Below, piece by piece: positions 35,905 through 48,947 of a stretch of DNA of 64,000 bases. The position numbers and the translations under genes were made by a program. Every line of letters begins with the position of its first letter. The first letter of the stretch is position 1. A model generated the notes under the pieces. That model saw only the letters and a program-made list of their open reading frames with translations. It was not told the origin of the DNA and ran no database searches. The DNA lies in assembly GCA_029168955.1 (NCBI GenBank), contig JAPDOI010000696.1, positions 1-64,000 on the forward strand. The letters are read 5' to 3'. The stretch comes from Aplectana chamaeleonis (lineage: Eukaryota; Nematoda; Chromadorea; Rhabditida; Cosmocercidae).

Positions 35905-37492
35905 GGCTGGGATTCATGAAAGGCAAACCACGGTTACGGCTGGGCTAGCGGAGGAAACCGGCATTCACGAAAAATCCGGTTTGGTTACGGCTGGGCTACG
36001 ATTGGGCTACGCGTAACCGCACCTCGGAGCTGCGGTTAACCGCGGTTAGCAGCGGTTTCGCGGCTTAGTCGTCGAATTGATGGTGTGTTGTATTAGTGCA
36101 CAACACTGAGTTAACGCACCTTTTGCGAATACGCATAAAAACTTGATATCTTCAAGGCAAGCTGAAAATACAGGAATGCCGCCGTTATTGAGTGCCACAT
36201 TATAGGCCCTCTAGCCATAATGTGTTCCTCTCGATAACAACGAAAATTCTCAGAATCATCAACCTCATCTGTAAGTTTTATGTATGTTGCCCATGGCTAA
36301 CTAAAATCATTATGCCTGTCCTCTCTACTCTCGCTCTCTTCTTTATTTTATAGCACATCGTTGTTCTTTTTGCCTCCACTTTTTGTTCGTAATTCTTGTC
36401 TTCCGTGCGCTGACCATTTACCGAGCAGCCACAGGCTCTTCGCTGGGGTTTCTTTCCCATTTCGGCTCCGAATCCCCTCATTTTTTCCTCAGAATTTTTT
36501 CCCAACACTTTTCGTACACGCTTTCGTTATTTTTCTGTTGGAAAACCCTAACTTGGTTTGATACTGTGATGCATGATTTGGTTTTTTTCGCATTTACAAC
36601 GTTTTCTCCTACTTTTTTTCCGAAGCGCCCACTTGGATTTCAAATGTTAATGTTTTTACATGGTTCTGTGATCAACCTGGGTTTTTTCGATGTTTTTAGT
36701 TCAAACTTGTTTTTCCCTTGCATTTCGAGCTTTTTCCATATGATTTTTCTAAGGAGTCGTTTTATTATTCTCCTGTTGTGAGCGACAATAAGCTTGTGTG
36801 AGAATGACAAAAAGAAAAAAAACAAAGAAGGGATTCTTAGACAAAAAAAGAGATGGAAAAAGCTCGGAACTCAAACGACAAACGGAGAACTTGAAGCCGA
36901 AAACTCATCGAAAGGTCGATGATGAACCCTGCAGCAACACCTAAGCCATGTGAAACACACAAAAAAAGTAGAGGGGCGTTTCGAAAAAAAAAGTTGAAAA
37001 GGCTAGTAATGCGAGAAAAAAAGCTAAATTGGGGGTTAAAATTTCACCAGCAGGTTTGCGGCTCATCGTGAGAGAGCAGCATCACTTTATGTACTTTCAA
37101 AAAACCAAAAAGGATTTTTTCAAAAAAAGGAAAAAATGAAAAACTTTAAAATGGAAAAAAAAACATCTCCAAGTTGAGGAAAATCCCTTTAAATGCCTGC
37201 GATCCATTGAAGAAGGTAAAGCACAAGGTAGACAAAAATAAGAATTCAAAATTAGCAATCATGTGCAACAAAAACAGTGACGGGATAGGGAAATTCCGAC
37301 CCGAGTGCCAATATTGATTTTCCCCAATCGAGATTCTCGGCGTCAATTGAGTGACAAGTACGTGGCCGCGGAATGGTTAGCCACCCAACCGCGATGGGGC
37401 GGTTGTGAATGCCGGCTCGCGGTTTGGCTACCGCTGGGGTTGCTGCCCTAACCACACCCAAACCTAGCCGGCTGCGTTCATGAATCCCAGCC
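35905..37492. mobile_element. Long element of family W nested in X
   Basis: The ends GGCTGGGATTCATGAA and TTCATGAATCCCAGCC are flanked by CTG on both sides (35902-35904, 37493-37495). Element X copy 2 at about 41646-41660 reads straight through with one CTG, so the 3-bp duplication is proven internally. The interior is T-rich, with hydrophobic spurious frames. It has the PIF/Harbinger-like signature without a transposase. Confidence 0.85.
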
Positions 37493-39039
37493 CTGGTTTC
37501 CGTGTGAGGCATCTAGCTACGCGTTGGCGGAGATTGGTTAGTAATTTGAGCTCAGATCATTACGTTTGCAGAATCCGAAAACGTCGACATCCAAGAAAGT
37601 TACAATCACCGGACGGACTGTTGCCAAGTTCGCCAAATGCTCCCAGTTTGTACAAAACTTCGGGCAGGTATCGCACGCTGATAGAATTGAGGGACGGCCA
37701 CTTCATCCCTTTCAAATCACCAATGCTAGCTGTGAGACTGGCACTCAAAAGGGTGTCTAGAACGATCACTCTGCTCCCTTGTCCATCCGTTTGGAAGACA
37801 ACGCGTGCGTGATTAATATACCCATAGAAGCCAGATGGTGTTTTATTCGAAATATCGAAATATCAGATGATTCGCAAACGATGCTGAGGTTACCCAACTA
37901 AAAAGTAGGTAGAACACCAGCACATTCATTCTGGTCGTGTGGGCAGTACGCCATCTATTGATATGAGATTGTTTTTTCGCTGTGAACATTTCCGTTAGAG
38001 GAACTCAGTGTTTCAATTTTTGTCAAGGATATGATTTGTCTCTGTCCGCTGAATATTAGTTTGCTTAGAAAGTTCTAGGGTGGACGTGATTTTTAGCTGA
38101 TAAGACGAAATGGGTGCGGTTCTTAGAATCGTAAAGACAGAAATGGAAAGAGAGTCGAAAGAAGGAAAACGATAAGCGCGACAAGCTCCAGCGTAGTGCG
38201 TCATAACGTAGAAAGTCACAAAATCAGGATCGGACAAAGTGCTAGAGCATTAAAACCAGAACTATGAAAATTCTGAGTCTCAATGAGGGAAAATGGTAGA
38301 TGGCCTCATATGTTCAGTGCTCACGCTCATGCACTAGAGGTGGACGAGCAAAGGGTGGTGCAATGTTATGGAAGAGCCCGAGTCTATCTTTGCACTCATT
38401 GATCAATTGATCCACCATGGGCCAATATATTTGTGCCATTCGAATAGATTCGAATCGATATTTTCGAATAATTGTCATTCGAATACGTATTCATTATCGG
38501 AATTTCTAAAATCGCACTATTCGAATACTATTCGAAAATCGGATCTCAAAAAAGGGGGTATTCGAATCAATTCAATAATCAGACCTCTTAAAAAAGGGAA
38601 TATTCGAGTCTATTCAATAATCTTTTATACTCGTTAATTTCTGATCAGTAATTTTCGACTGACAAGGGAATGACCAGACCTGGTCGCCAGAACTATCCAT
38701 GAGATCAGTTTTTTTTTCTGTTCATTCGAATAGTTATAATTTTGAATGGTTTCGAATAAATTTGCCCCGTTGCCGCTATTTATGATGTACGGTAGATGAC
38801 AATGGTCGCAGTGGGAGCTCAGCCGCTACGGAAGTCGCATGGTATCCGATGTAGAGGAGAACGATAACGATTCACCGCCATGGTCCGATGATGGTGATGA
38901 CGAGGACGATAAGGAACGCTTAAATGGAGTACGATACGGATAAATCAGAGATTCTAAGAGAGCACTCAGACTCTACTATTGAAATGTTTACACAATGTGA
39001 TGACTTGATCGCAAAACGCTTGGCTCCGGGCGAGATTAA

Positions 39040-39387
39040 AGGCAGTGATCACGTTGAAAAGCGTTATCGAAAAAACTACAGGTGTAAAACGGGTTAGAAT
39101 TAGAGTTTCTAGGGCCCGAAGAAGCCAGTTTGTGCACACGTGCACAGCGATGACGAAAAAGATCGCAGTCTCACGCCGAGCAGTCAAAAATCATCGACAT
39201 TCAGAGGACCATATAAATGCAAATTTAACGAATAAAAACAGTTGAGCAGTGAAAGCATCATTTATTTGAATTTGGCCCAAAACAGTGTTTTTTTCGCGTT
39301 TTTTTCTTATAGGTCCTACTACTCCAGACCCAGAAAAGGGTTTAGAGAGAAAAAGATGACAAGCATATTTGATCGCGACCACTGCCT
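39040..39387. mobile_element. TTAA MITE family T1, short copy in Z
   Basis: The 348-bp element with end AGGCAGTGATCACG and its mirrored partner is flanked by TTAA at 39036-39039 and 39388-39391. The interior differs from the 487-bp copies. Confidence 0.75.
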
Positions 39388-39558
39388 TTAAACCAGCATA
39401 TTCCCTTTCCGGGGGAGCGCCTTATCGCACTGCACCACCGAAGCCCCAGCGCCGCTCTCACTCAACTGCTCGGTAAATCTTCACCGAAGCAATCACTGTA
39501 TTCCTGTTTTTACGGCAAAAAACATCCAAAAATCGTGTAAGACTCTACTATTGATATA

Positions 39559-39836
39559 CGGTGCTTATCTGGGCCAAATTCCGGTCCGCGATTGCGTCTC
39601 GACACGCTTTGCAGCAGCACGCCCTCGAGTCAGTCGGATTTCCAGCGCCAAAGCCCACCCGATGTGGCTTTTTATTCAATTTTCTCCAATTTTTCTTAGT
39701 TTCCAGTTTCCATAACCCACCTAGAGTCAGGAGATCGGCGGCTGCGGCGCTGGAAGCTCTTCTGACTCGGGAGCGTACGGCCGCAAAGCGTGTCGAGACG
39801 CAATTGCGGGCCGGAATTCGGCCCAGATAAGCACAG
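39559..39836. mobile_element. MITE family M1, copy 2
   Basis: The 278-bp element has M1 ends (GTGCTTATCTGGGCC and GGCCCAGATAAGCAC) flanked by TA. Confidence 0.8.
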
Positions 39837-40973
39837 TACTGTTTTTTATTGATACTAAATAATTTTCAAGAAGATGTGAACAAGATTGTGAAAGATGTCT
39901 CTTTTGATAATTGACACAAGATGTGTTCTTTGTATATGATGCACGCACACACACACGATCAGTGGCAGTAAGTTTCACTTCGAACTAGAGGATCCGCTGA
40001 CAGCTCACCTAGCCTGTTTTCAGTCTGTCGCTTTGACATTATTCGAATATATTCAAACAGAATTTATTCGAATCTATTCGAAATTCGGACCTCGAACAAA
40101 AAGCATCATTCGAATACAGTCAAAAATCGGACCTCAAAAAAGAGGCCATTCGAATATATTCAAAAACCGAACTTCAAAAAAGGGGGTATTCGAATCCATT
40201 CAAAAATCGGACGTTAAAAAAGGGGGTCATTTGAATCTATTCGGTATTCGGTCTTTTCCTCCAGGGCACAACTATATCGGCCAATTGAGACGTGGTTCAG
40301 GAGCTCTGCATGGCTTTACAAGGACTATCATCCTGCACTGCATGATTTGAATCGAGCGTTACTTGACGATATTGAGATGAATGACGACTACACCTGTTGT
40401 CTGACTGGGGAAGCTCCCGAACGCTGAATGAAATTTCGAAAAAGCTCTATTGAAAGTTGTGGAGGAGGTGAAAACGAAAAAAGTTAGCTTATAAAGTACC
40501 CTGAATGCACTTGCGTAACTCAAAAACGGCAGAAAAAATGACTTCCCTTAATATCACCAACATTTTCATACTAACTCTGTCCAAAGGGTTATTTGGTGCG
40601 CTGAACACGAGCATGAGGTCCGTTTTAAGTTTTCCGAATGATTACGGTAGATTACCGAGGGTAAAGTGTGAATTAGTCCCATATTCGTTTTCAGCGCCCA
40701 AAATAACTCTCCCCTGCCGGGCAAAGTTTGGGCTGAAAATGTTTAATTTATAGGACACATAGAAGCTCACTCAAAATCTCTCACGGTAATCCTAAAACCA
40801 CGTCCTATCAGGTGGCTTCACATGCAGAGCGGGCATCATCTTCATTTTTTTTTGCGAGATCTCCTCCTCAACCACTCGCTTATCGTGCCTCCAAACGCTT
40901 AACAGGAATCAAACTTTTTAGTTTTGATCAGTACTTGAATGACTTTTGGTATCGTCTCATGTATGATATTCTA

Positions 40974-41686
40974 CTCTGCCAACGCGTAGCTAGATGCCTC
41001 AGAGGGTGCGGCCTGAAACGCCGCCCCATTCCATGTAGCGAGTATTTACGGGTTTAGCTACGATAGCTAAAACCCGCGTATTCTTGTGTCGGCGGTACAA
41101 GGGTGCAAATTCTACGCGTATTCTACGTAAAAACGAAGGCTAAATTTGATACATTGATCTCTCTGTCGCTAAACCCGTACATTCTCGCTATAATTTTGTA
41201 GCGAGAATCTACGGATTTCGCGACAGCCTGTGTTGAACGGCCTGTTTTGAAGTGCAATCTCAAACCCGCGCTGGCTACGCGGAACACAGAGATGCCGTTC
41301 GAACAGTGTTGGCCCAGTCAATCCACTGTTAACTTGATACTCTGTGGGTGGTCGTGGAGGGTGACCCCGTGTCGCTCTCTGGAAGACTTTGCTAGGGATA
41401 ATTTTGGCCGCTGGAATGCTGCAGGGCGTGGGGAAGAAACGGCGATGCGCTCGATCGCAGCGGGGATCGTCTTTCTAGTACGGATCAAGACTGGGTGGGT
41501 CGATCGACCGAGTGCTGCAACGAGAATATACGTAGGATATGCGGGTGCTGTAGCGAGAATTTCACCAACTGGGGCTAAACTCTCCGTAACTTACGTAAAT
41601 TCTCGTGTCAAGATTAGACTAGATGCCTCCGAAACCCTTGGCATCTCTGGTTTCCGTGTGAGGCATCTAGGTACGCGTTGGCGGAG
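40974..41686. mobile_element. Element X, copy 2 (uninterrupted)
   Basis: The 713-bp element has the CTCTGCCAACGCG ends. It is the empty-site reference for the Y and W insertions in copy 1. Confidence 0.85.
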
Positions 41687-41756
41687 TACTATTCTTCGCC
41701 TCAAAGGCATAGAACACTCCGAGAAATATCTTCCAGATGTTATGCTTTTCTTGGAG

Positions 41757-41925
41757 GGGATCACACGCTGATCACACTTGTGGCCCTAAAATTGCTTAAT
41801 GTCTCTTACGAACGGAGTTGTGGCTCCTTGAATAAGCCCGTATTTTGAGGGTGAAAAATTGAGAAACGAGATGTCTCAGGTCTGTATTTCGCTTGATTCG
41901 CTGTCGCTGCACGAGAGCGAGCTAA
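41757..41925. repeat. Fragment of TTAA MITE family T2
   Basis: The segment from CACGCTGATCACA to the TGTCTCAGG region matches T2 interiors at 46560 and 58010. Neither end is present. Confidence 0.6.
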
Positions 41926-42249
41926 GATTGGGAGATTTAATTCATTTATTTATTGAAGACGCGGGAAATTCGCGTAAGAAACACAAGAGTGAAATGAACG
42001 AACTCCGTACTTAATGGGTACACAAAAATTATCTGAACAGAAATTGGAAACAGTTTAGCAAATGCAATGAGCATAAAACGTGAGAGAGGGAAGCTATATA
42101 GAAGACATTTAGAGGCACTGTTCGCGATCAACTTCATCCTCGAATTTTTCATGACAAACGCCTCTCGTGGCTCTCAGAAGCAGAACAGCTACGAAAAAAA
42201 CGGGACGAAAAGCTACCCAGGAGCAGCGAAACGGCTTAGAAAAGTAAGC

Positions 42250-42525
42250 GAACCCCGCCGCTGTGGGCAAGTCCCGCCCATTTCCGCCCTTCATTCTCAA
42301 CTTCTCTCTTTTCTCAGGTCAGCTCGCATACATTGGCTGCAAAAGACGGAAGTTACAAGCCTTGGACAACTCGTCCACCATTTGCCCTAGCTCAATATTT
42401 GAGGGACCATAACTCCATCCCCAGAAGGTCTTGTAAGATTCCAGAAGCATCATTGGAATCAGAATGGGACCGGTTTCAAGATAGGCGAAAAAACAGAAAA
42501 GCGATTTTCATCGCGAACAGTGCCT
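42250..42525. mobile_element. TTAA MITE family T1, 3' part
   Basis: This matches the right half of the T1 copies at 18600 and 47566 and ends in a variant tip (GCGAACAGTGCCT) followed by TTAA (42526-42529). The left part is missing or unrecognisable. Confidence 0.75.
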
Positions 42526-42529
42526 TTAA

Positions 42530-43861
42530 CCCATTCACGACCGCGTGTCCCACCGGTGGGACACGCGTTGACTACCACTTCGGACCGCGTGTCCCACCGG
42601 TGGGACACTGTTTTCAAAAATCGATTTCTCCACCGCAAGAAGGAATTTCTAAACCTTCTTATGGTCAATGTATTAACCTATTCTAGAGTCGACTATAAGC
42701 TTCGTGGTCCGCTGGCAGCTTCGCCACTAAAATATATCTGACCCTTCGAATGCAGCAAGGTCAAATACCGCAATTATGAGTACAGATCGCATTTTTACAA
42801 CCACTTAATGGCGATTTTTTCCCATTACTCGAGAAACAATCCCTACTTATAGGAGTAATCAGATCGTAAAGCTCTATTTAAAAAATCACAGAAATATGAT
42901 TACTGATATTGCTCACCATTTCCGCGTAGAGAATCGACTTTTTCTTTGCCCGTATGTTGTTCACAGAAATTTTTATGCAAAGATCACCAATATTGAGATC
43001 ACTAGGGCCTTTCTTGAAAGTCCTGCTTGGTAACTGTTGGTGTACCATCGTAGACCGGGGCTCCAACTTCGTTGAAAACTACCTTGGAGAGAAGCGGACG
43101 AGAAAAATGGGGACGAGCCAGAGCAGAAAAAGAGTGAAAATTTAAAAACGGTTATTACACTAATCATTCCTAGTCAATTTGTAGTATTTGAACTATTTCC
43201 TACGTCTGAATGTAAAAAACAAATATGCTTTTCACAAAAAATCTTTTCGTAGAAGGCGCCGAACCGGAGGGGTGAAGGGGTGGCCTAGAAAAAAAAATGG
43301 CGAAGATCTAAAAAAAGTCATTTTCAACAGCATTACCAGTCAATATGAAAATCGAAGAATATTTTCTACGTCTAAATGTCAAGAAGATTGCTAAAAATGT
43401 TTACTACAATAAAGCTCTCCTCGGTATGCGATAGACCGCAAGAGCGAGGGAGGAGTAGCTAAAGCAAAATTAGTGCAAATCTGAAAAAAAATATCATTTC
43501 ACTAAGCATTTCCTGTCAATTGAAAAGCAGAAGAATGTCTATTATGGTAATCTACGATAATTAATGTTTCGAACCGCTAGAATTAATCGAACTCACGTGA
43601 TTTTTGGATGGTCTTATCTACACAGTCAAAAATTTAGAAGGCCATTTCTCTGGAAGGAAAGAGTTATGGAAGCCGAAACTTTGGCATCATGTTTTTGACG
43701 TCGAAATTCGTACAATAAACAAAAAAAAACGAAAATCGATTTTTTGGTGGCGTGCCATTCGAGCAAAAGTGGCCCACCGGTGGGACACTGTATACGGTGA
43801 CGCAATATTGCACGCGGTCCGAACGTGCAGCCACCCAAAATTAGGCGTGGTCGTGAATGGG
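42530..43861. mobile_element. TTAA element family T3 (1.3 kb)
   Basis: The ends CCCATTCACGACC and GGTCGTGAATGGG lie between TTAA at 42526-42529 and 43862-43865; both TTAAs are shared with neighbouring elements. The perfect palindrome GTGTCCCACCGGTGGGACAC occurs near the left end (42545-42564) and again at 42589-42608, and a shorter form lies near the right end (43770-43788). The remainder is AT-rich and non-coding. Confidence 0.85.
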
Positions 43862-43914
43862 TTAAAGGCACAGGACACCCAAAAAATTAATTTACTGATT
43901 TCATACTCCTCTTG

Positions 43915-46538
43915 ACGGGATTGACGCAAATGCGAAGATGGGACTTGATCAGGAATCCGAAGTACTCGGTAAATGGTTCTACCCAGTGGAGCAAACATCG
44001 GACAATGGCTACCGCCTTGTCGACTTTTGTGAACGCAGTGGTCTGATTATTGCATCGACATTCAAGAGGAATCATCGCCGCCATCAGCTTACGTGGCAGG
44101 GACCAACCCGGCTATCTCCAGAAGAGCAGCGGAAGCGGAAGATGACAACTTTGAAACTACAGCTTGACTATGTCCTGACGAGGAATATTCCAGTATCGGA
44201 CATTCGAAGATCTAGAGCTGTGTGGGATGTCGCATTCGATTCGGATCACCGTCCTGTTCTGTTGAACTTCACTGCGAGGATTCATAAGAGGAAGCGAGGG
44301 GCTCAGCCTCTCCAGAGGATTGACATGACAAGTCTCAGAGATGAAGAGTGCAGAAGGAATTTCCGACAACGCGTTTCTATTCACATCGGAGTACGGACTA
44401 AGAAGAAACTTTGCGACGGGGATTCTTTTGTCAAATGCATCCAGTACGCTTCGAAAGAGCACTCCCGGTTGTACAGCCTAAGAAGAAGTTCGCCTACGTC
44501 TCAAAGAAACAACATCTACCTACAACAGAGTATGTGCTCTCGAACTGCAGGAAACTTGGTGGGGGAGAAGCGCCTGAGGAGGAAGTTGCGTCGGCAGCTT
44601 CAAAGTGACCGCGAACGAGAGTGGACGTGTAGAGCTAAGGAGTTCGAGAAGGCTTGGGAGGAGAAGAATCCGAGGAAAGCCTACACGTTGCTGCGACAGT
44701 ATAGCGGGAAGATGAAGAGATGTTCTCCTGTCTTGAACACTACCAATGGAGTTGCAGTTGGTGATGCGACGCTGCCAATATGGAAGGATTACTTCAGTTC
44801 ACTACTGAATCGTCCAGCGCCATCAGTACCTGAGCTCCCGCATGTTCAGAGAGCACATTACGATGTCAGTGAGGAACCGCCGACTGAGTCTGAAGTTTTG
44901 GATTGTGTCCGGAAAATGAAGAATGGAAAGGCAGGTGGAGATGACAACATCACTGCTGAAATGCTGAAAGCTCTTCCTCCGTCTGGGATTCGTGAAATGA
45001 CCAACACCATCCGTGCCATATGGATGAGCGAAAGGATACCCGATTCGTGGAGACATGCGATCATCGTACCTCTTCACAAGAAGCTATCCGTCACGGATCC
45101 TAAGAACTACAGAGGAATCTCTCTACTTCGTGTCATGTACAAGGTTTTAGAACGTATCATTCTCGAGCGACTTATCAAACATCGTGAAGGAACGACCAGA
45201 GATGAGCAAGCCGGTTTTCGACCTGGAAGATCGACCATCGACCAAGTGTTCGTCGTGAGAAGAGTAATTGAATCGTGGCAGCGGTTTTTCGAAGCCATTA
45301 CAGCTTGCTTTTTTGGACTTTGAAGCCGCGTTCGACTCTCCTCATCGTGATCGATTGCTCAATGCTCTGCGAGCAGATGGAGTCCCGGAAAAGTATGTTC
45401 GGTTAATCGAGGACATGAACAAAGGAACAACAGCAGCAGTTCGTACACCTGTCGGATTTACGTCAGCTTTCGAGGTGAAAACAGGAGTAAGGCAAGGAGC
45501 CGTTGCAGGACCTTTTCTTTTCAACTTCGCCGTTGATGACATCATGCGTAGAGTTGCAGAACAGTTTCCTGCGGATGAGATCCTAACACAATCAGGACGC
45601 TCACTTGTCGACCTGGAGTACGCCGACGACATTGTGTTATTCGCTGAAAACAACGCAAAACTGCAAAGGATTGTGAACCTCGTTTCGAAGTATGCCGCAG
45701 CCTATGGACTTCGTCTTCGTCCCGACAAATGCAAGCAGATGTGGGTCTCTCAGAGGCCTTCAACTGGAGTTTGTGTGGACGGACAACGTATCGAACTGGT
45801 GGACGATTTCTGTTATTTGGGCTGTTTGCTGAAGAACGATGGTAGTTATGCAGCGGATATCCGACAACGATGTGCGAAAGCTACGTCTGCATTCAATTCT
45901 CTAACCAAGTGTTTGTGGTCTACCACCATCGCGAAGGAAGTCAAGTTGCGCGTCTACCTATCCGCTATTCGCCCTATCATGATGTACGGATCGGAGACGT
46001 GGGCAGCACCGAAGACGCAGATGGAAAGGTTGGATTGCACGGAGAGGAAGCTTTTTAGGCGTTTGCTTGGATATTTCTGGCTGCGTGTATGCCATAGCGA
46101 AGACCTTTACAAGGAAATCGACGCAGTACATCAACGCTTGACACGAGGGAGGTGCCAGCATCTCCTAACGCCATCTCAAGCAGCAATGGAAAGTCGACTT
46201 CGACTGCTCGGGCATATACTAAGAAGAACGCCGGATCGTCTCGTACAACACGCTTTAAAAATGCTTCCAAATCCTGTCTGGAAACGGCCACCTGGGCGTA
46301 GGCGAAAGTTCTGGACGGATGTGGTTAAAGAGGATTTAAAGTCACTCGGCATCGAAAGACAGTTCAGGCGCGATGTTTCGTTTCGCAGGAAATGGAATAG
46401 TGACAGCTGGATGGAATGTGTTCAAATTGTGGCTGAAGACCGTGAAAAATGGACACGGCTGACTACTAGGACGGCACACCTCGGTGAAGATGCGGAATGA
46501 CCGCGTCAGGCGAAAGCCAACCGATTAAGTCAAGTAAG
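43915..46538 (+). mobile_element. 5'-truncated RTE-clade LINE
   Basis: The insert is bounded by a perfect 14-bp target duplication, TCATACTCCTCTTG, at 43901-43914 and 46539-46552. It begins within the endonuclease domain, so it is 5' truncated, and has a short 3' tail after the stop at 46500. RTE elements insert by target-primed reverse transcription and often truncate this way. The intact duplication and the single frameshift point to a fairly recent event. Confidence 0.93.
43938..46500 (+). pseudogene. RTE endonuclease-reverse transcriptase with one frameshift
   Basis: The frame starting at 43938 covers the endonuclease C-terminus (QLDYVLTRNIP, DSDHRPVLLNF) and the RT fingers (KMKNGKAGGDDNITAEMLKA, NYRGISLL, QAGFRPGRSTIDQ). 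At a run of five T (45284-45289) the reading frame shifts. The second frame continues with AFLDFEAAFDS (motif A), GVRQGAVAGPFLFN (motif B), LEYADDIVLF (catalytic YADD at 45619-45630), and RTE-typical thumb and C-terminal segments, ending at 46500. The upstream endonuclease half is missing. Apart from that truncation and the frameshift the protein is well preserved. Confidence 0.93.
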
Positions 46539-47239
46539 TCATACTCCTCTTGGAGAGAGTCACACGCTGATCACAGTGGTATCTCTGAAATTGTCCAAGA
46601 CCCCTTTTGAACAGAGTTATGTGCTCCAAAGATGCCTAGATTTTGAGGATGAAAAATTGGTGGACGAGTTGCCTCAGGCCTGTAGTTCTCTTTATTCACA
46701 ATCGTTGCGTGAGAGAAAGAGCCAGGATAAGGAGGCAGTCCGGTAATGGACTGAAGAACGGCGACTTGCTGAAATTCATCCATCCATCGAGCCGCCATCG
46801 AGCTCGAAAATCTGTTAGGGGGTCGGGCCTGTGGTGGTGAGCGAAGGGGGTCGGGCCTTTGGTGGTCGCTTATATCTCGCTTATTTGTAGGAAATGAGAT
46901 CTGGCATTTGGCACGTGCTATACAGGAGGGGTGTTCTACAAAATTACATGAAAATCTCAAAATTCATATCCGAGGGTGTACTGTCCCTTTAAGACAGCCT
47001 GTTACTCTGGAAAACAGACATGAAAGCATTCAAGGACATACTCAGAACGCTCACACTTCCGCACAATATTTGATCGAACTTTCTTACGTTACGAAGTGAA
47101 AAAATGTGATCTGACCCGTGAACTCGCTATTGAGATATGAAATCTATGGTTCCCAATCCGGCTTCTCGTATATGAAGTTCTAAAAAACTTTATGGATAAT
47201 TTTCTATTTACTAGTTTTAACATCATCATAAGATCTCTC

Positions 47240-47561
47240 TTCTTCTGCAAAGACTAGGCAGCTCTAGAATCCTGGCTCTTTCGATGCCCCAAGGTACTCG
47301 GGAATAGGTTAGATCAAAACACCTCATCATCAGTTTGCGGATGAGATGGACAGGTAATGAACTGAACAACGTAGATGCGGTTGGAATTCATCCATCCATC
47401 AAGCGGGTATCGAGATCGAAAATCAAGAAGAGTGACGGTCCCATGGTGGTCACTTATTTGGAGGTATTGAGACCTCTCTTTCGGCTTGTGTTACACAGGA
47501 GAGGTCTACTACACAATCAAAAAATAGTCACAAAATTCATCACTGAGGATGTACTGTGCCT
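47240..47561. repeat. Diverged fragment of TTAA MITE family T2
   Basis: The right end (GATGTACTGTGCCT) and interior (GGAATTCATCCATCCATC) match family T2; the left end is lost. It abuts a T1 copy through a shared TTAA (47562-47565). Confidence 0.65.
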
Positions 47562-47565
47562 TTAA

Positions 47566-48051
47566 AGGCAGTGTTCACGATAAAAAATGTGTTTCAGTTT
47601 CCACCAGGAATGGGTAGTGGAAGGGCACACTGTAACGTTGACGTCGAAGGAACGCATGAAAACGAGCCAGAAAGAGCCCCAAAAGAGCCCGAAGTTGCAA
47701 CTTCGAGCGCATTGAAAACCCCAAAAGCGCATCACACGCCCACCGACGTGAACAAATGAATGCTCGAGATCGTGAGATGAGCAATGATTTCCAATCGTTA
47801 GCCCCGTTCTTCCCTTCATTCTCAACTTCTCTCTTTACTCAGGTCAGCTCGCATACATCGGCTGCAAAAGACGGAAGTTACAAGCCTCGGACAGCTCGTC
47901 CACCATGTTTCCTTAGCTCATATTTCGAGGGACCATTACTCCGTTCCCAGAAGGTCCTGTACGATTTCAGAGACATCATTGGAATCAGTATGGGGCCGTT
48001 TTCAAGATAGGCGGAAAAACAGAAAAACGATTTTTATCGTGAACACTGCCT
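47566..48051. mobile_element. TTAA MITE family T1, full-length copy
   Basis: The 486-bp element has AGGCAGTGTTCACGAT ends, with TTAA at 47562-47565 and 48052-48055. It closely matches the copy at 18600-19086. Confidence 0.9.
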
Positions 48052-48055
48052 TTAA

Positions 48056-48607
48056 GTGACGTAATTAAATAAATAATCAATTACATAGATTTGCTGAGTG
48101 CGGCTTTCTAAATAAACGGCACTAAAGACATGTCTCATAATATTTTTACGAGGACTCAGTGACAAAGCAGATTTTCGATTTACCGGATAATGATTGGCGT
48201 GAATTGAATTATGGAGGGCTCAAATGCACTTAGTTGAAATTCGTTCAATATTAGACGATCATGAATTGAGGTAATGCAGTTAAATATTGTATGGTGTAAG
48301 CCACTCGGTCTTATCCCTTTCGGGAAATGCTTGTGTAATATGGGATTCTCGTGATTATTTGCTGTATCTTTTCCATCACTTGGGTATCATTAAAACATGA
48401 AGTATTCGATAGTACGATTTTCCACCAAGCAAAATACTCCATTTTATTTCTTATTTTTGTTGATTCTTATTTGTTTAGATATTTTTGCTGTATCTTGTAT
48501 GCCTTTCATACCCTACATTAAATGCAGAAACGAACAATGAACCTTACTCCGCCTTCCTGTCTCTTGAATCAAGTGGCAACACCTAGAAAAGTTTCACTGG
48601 GCCGCCG
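48056..48607. other. Distal upstream region of protease gene 2, nothing recognised
   Basis: This is AT-rich, has no domain-bearing frames, and shows no inverted-repeat element by eye. It may contain distal regulatory sequence. Confidence 0.4.
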
Positions 48608-48725
48608 CTATCAGTAGTGTTTAAGTTGAAGCAAATCAAGCTGCGCTTTCTTGTGTGAGCCTTCTTACGTTATCAGTTCCCGGTTATGGAGTCAGCGACG
48701 TCAACGGTTATCCGGTTTTGATAAG
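48608..48725. promoter_or_regulatory. GATA-site cluster upstream of protease gene 2
   Basis: CTATCAGT (48608-48615), TTATCAGT (48670-48677, the complement of ACTGATAA) and TTGATAAG (48718-48725) lie 220-340 bp before the start codon. ACTGATAA is the known preferred extended site of the intestinal GATA factor ELT-2 in Caenorhabditis, and pepsin-like asp genes are typically gut-expressed. Intestinal activation is therefore a reasonable inference, not shown here. Confidence 0.55.
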
Positions 48726-48933
48726 CGGGCCACATAATCTTGACAGTACAAAAACCTGACTAAAACTTCGACCAAGCCATTCTGCTCCGCATGATTTCCA
48801 ACTTGAGTCTCTCTAACATATTCTCATTCAAGAAACATAACCTAGTTTCTGAGTGTGATTTTCAGAATTTCGCTTTTCTGTAGTTTAAGGGAACTATCAA
48901 CTATTAAGTTTCCATGAGACTCTATAATGTTTG

Positions 48934-48947
48934 CATTCCTTTCAGGT
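48934..48947 (+). promoter_or_regulatory. Likely trans-splice acceptor of gene 2
   Basis: GCATTCCTTTCAG (ending at 48945) matches the nematode 3' splice consensus and sits 2 bases before the ATG, with no plausible donor close upstream. Spliced-leader addition would leave a 2-base native 5' leader. Confidence 0.6.

Larger units (their letters stand above)
33949..37532. mobile_element. Element X, copy 1, carrying nested elements Y and W
   Basis: The ends CTCTGCCAACGCGTAGCTAG and CTAGCTACGCGTTGGCGGAG are inverted repeats of about 26 bp. Without Y (34062-35322) and W (35905-37492) about 730 bp remain, which align with the 713-bp copy at 40974-41686. No coding capacity is evident. Confidence 0.85.
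38430..40272. mobile_element. Element Z, copy 2 (1.8 kb)
   Basis: The TTTGTGCC and GGCACAAC ends are flanked by TATA. ATTCGAAT-word subterminal regions lie at 38440-38620 and 40040-40250. The inner flanks shared with copy 1 are GCCGCTATTTATGATGTACG and CTGACAGCTCACC. A T1 MITE and an M1 MITE lie inside. No transposase was recognised. Confidence 0.8.
43866..46988. mobile_element. TTAA MITE family T2 interrupted by an RTE LINE
   Basis: The left tip AGGCACAGGACACCC follows TTAA (43862-43865), and the right tip ending GTACTGTCCCT precedes TTAA (46989-46992). Without the LINE and one 14-bp duplication the MITE is 485 bp, matching the 483-bp copy at 53610-54092. Confidence 0.9.
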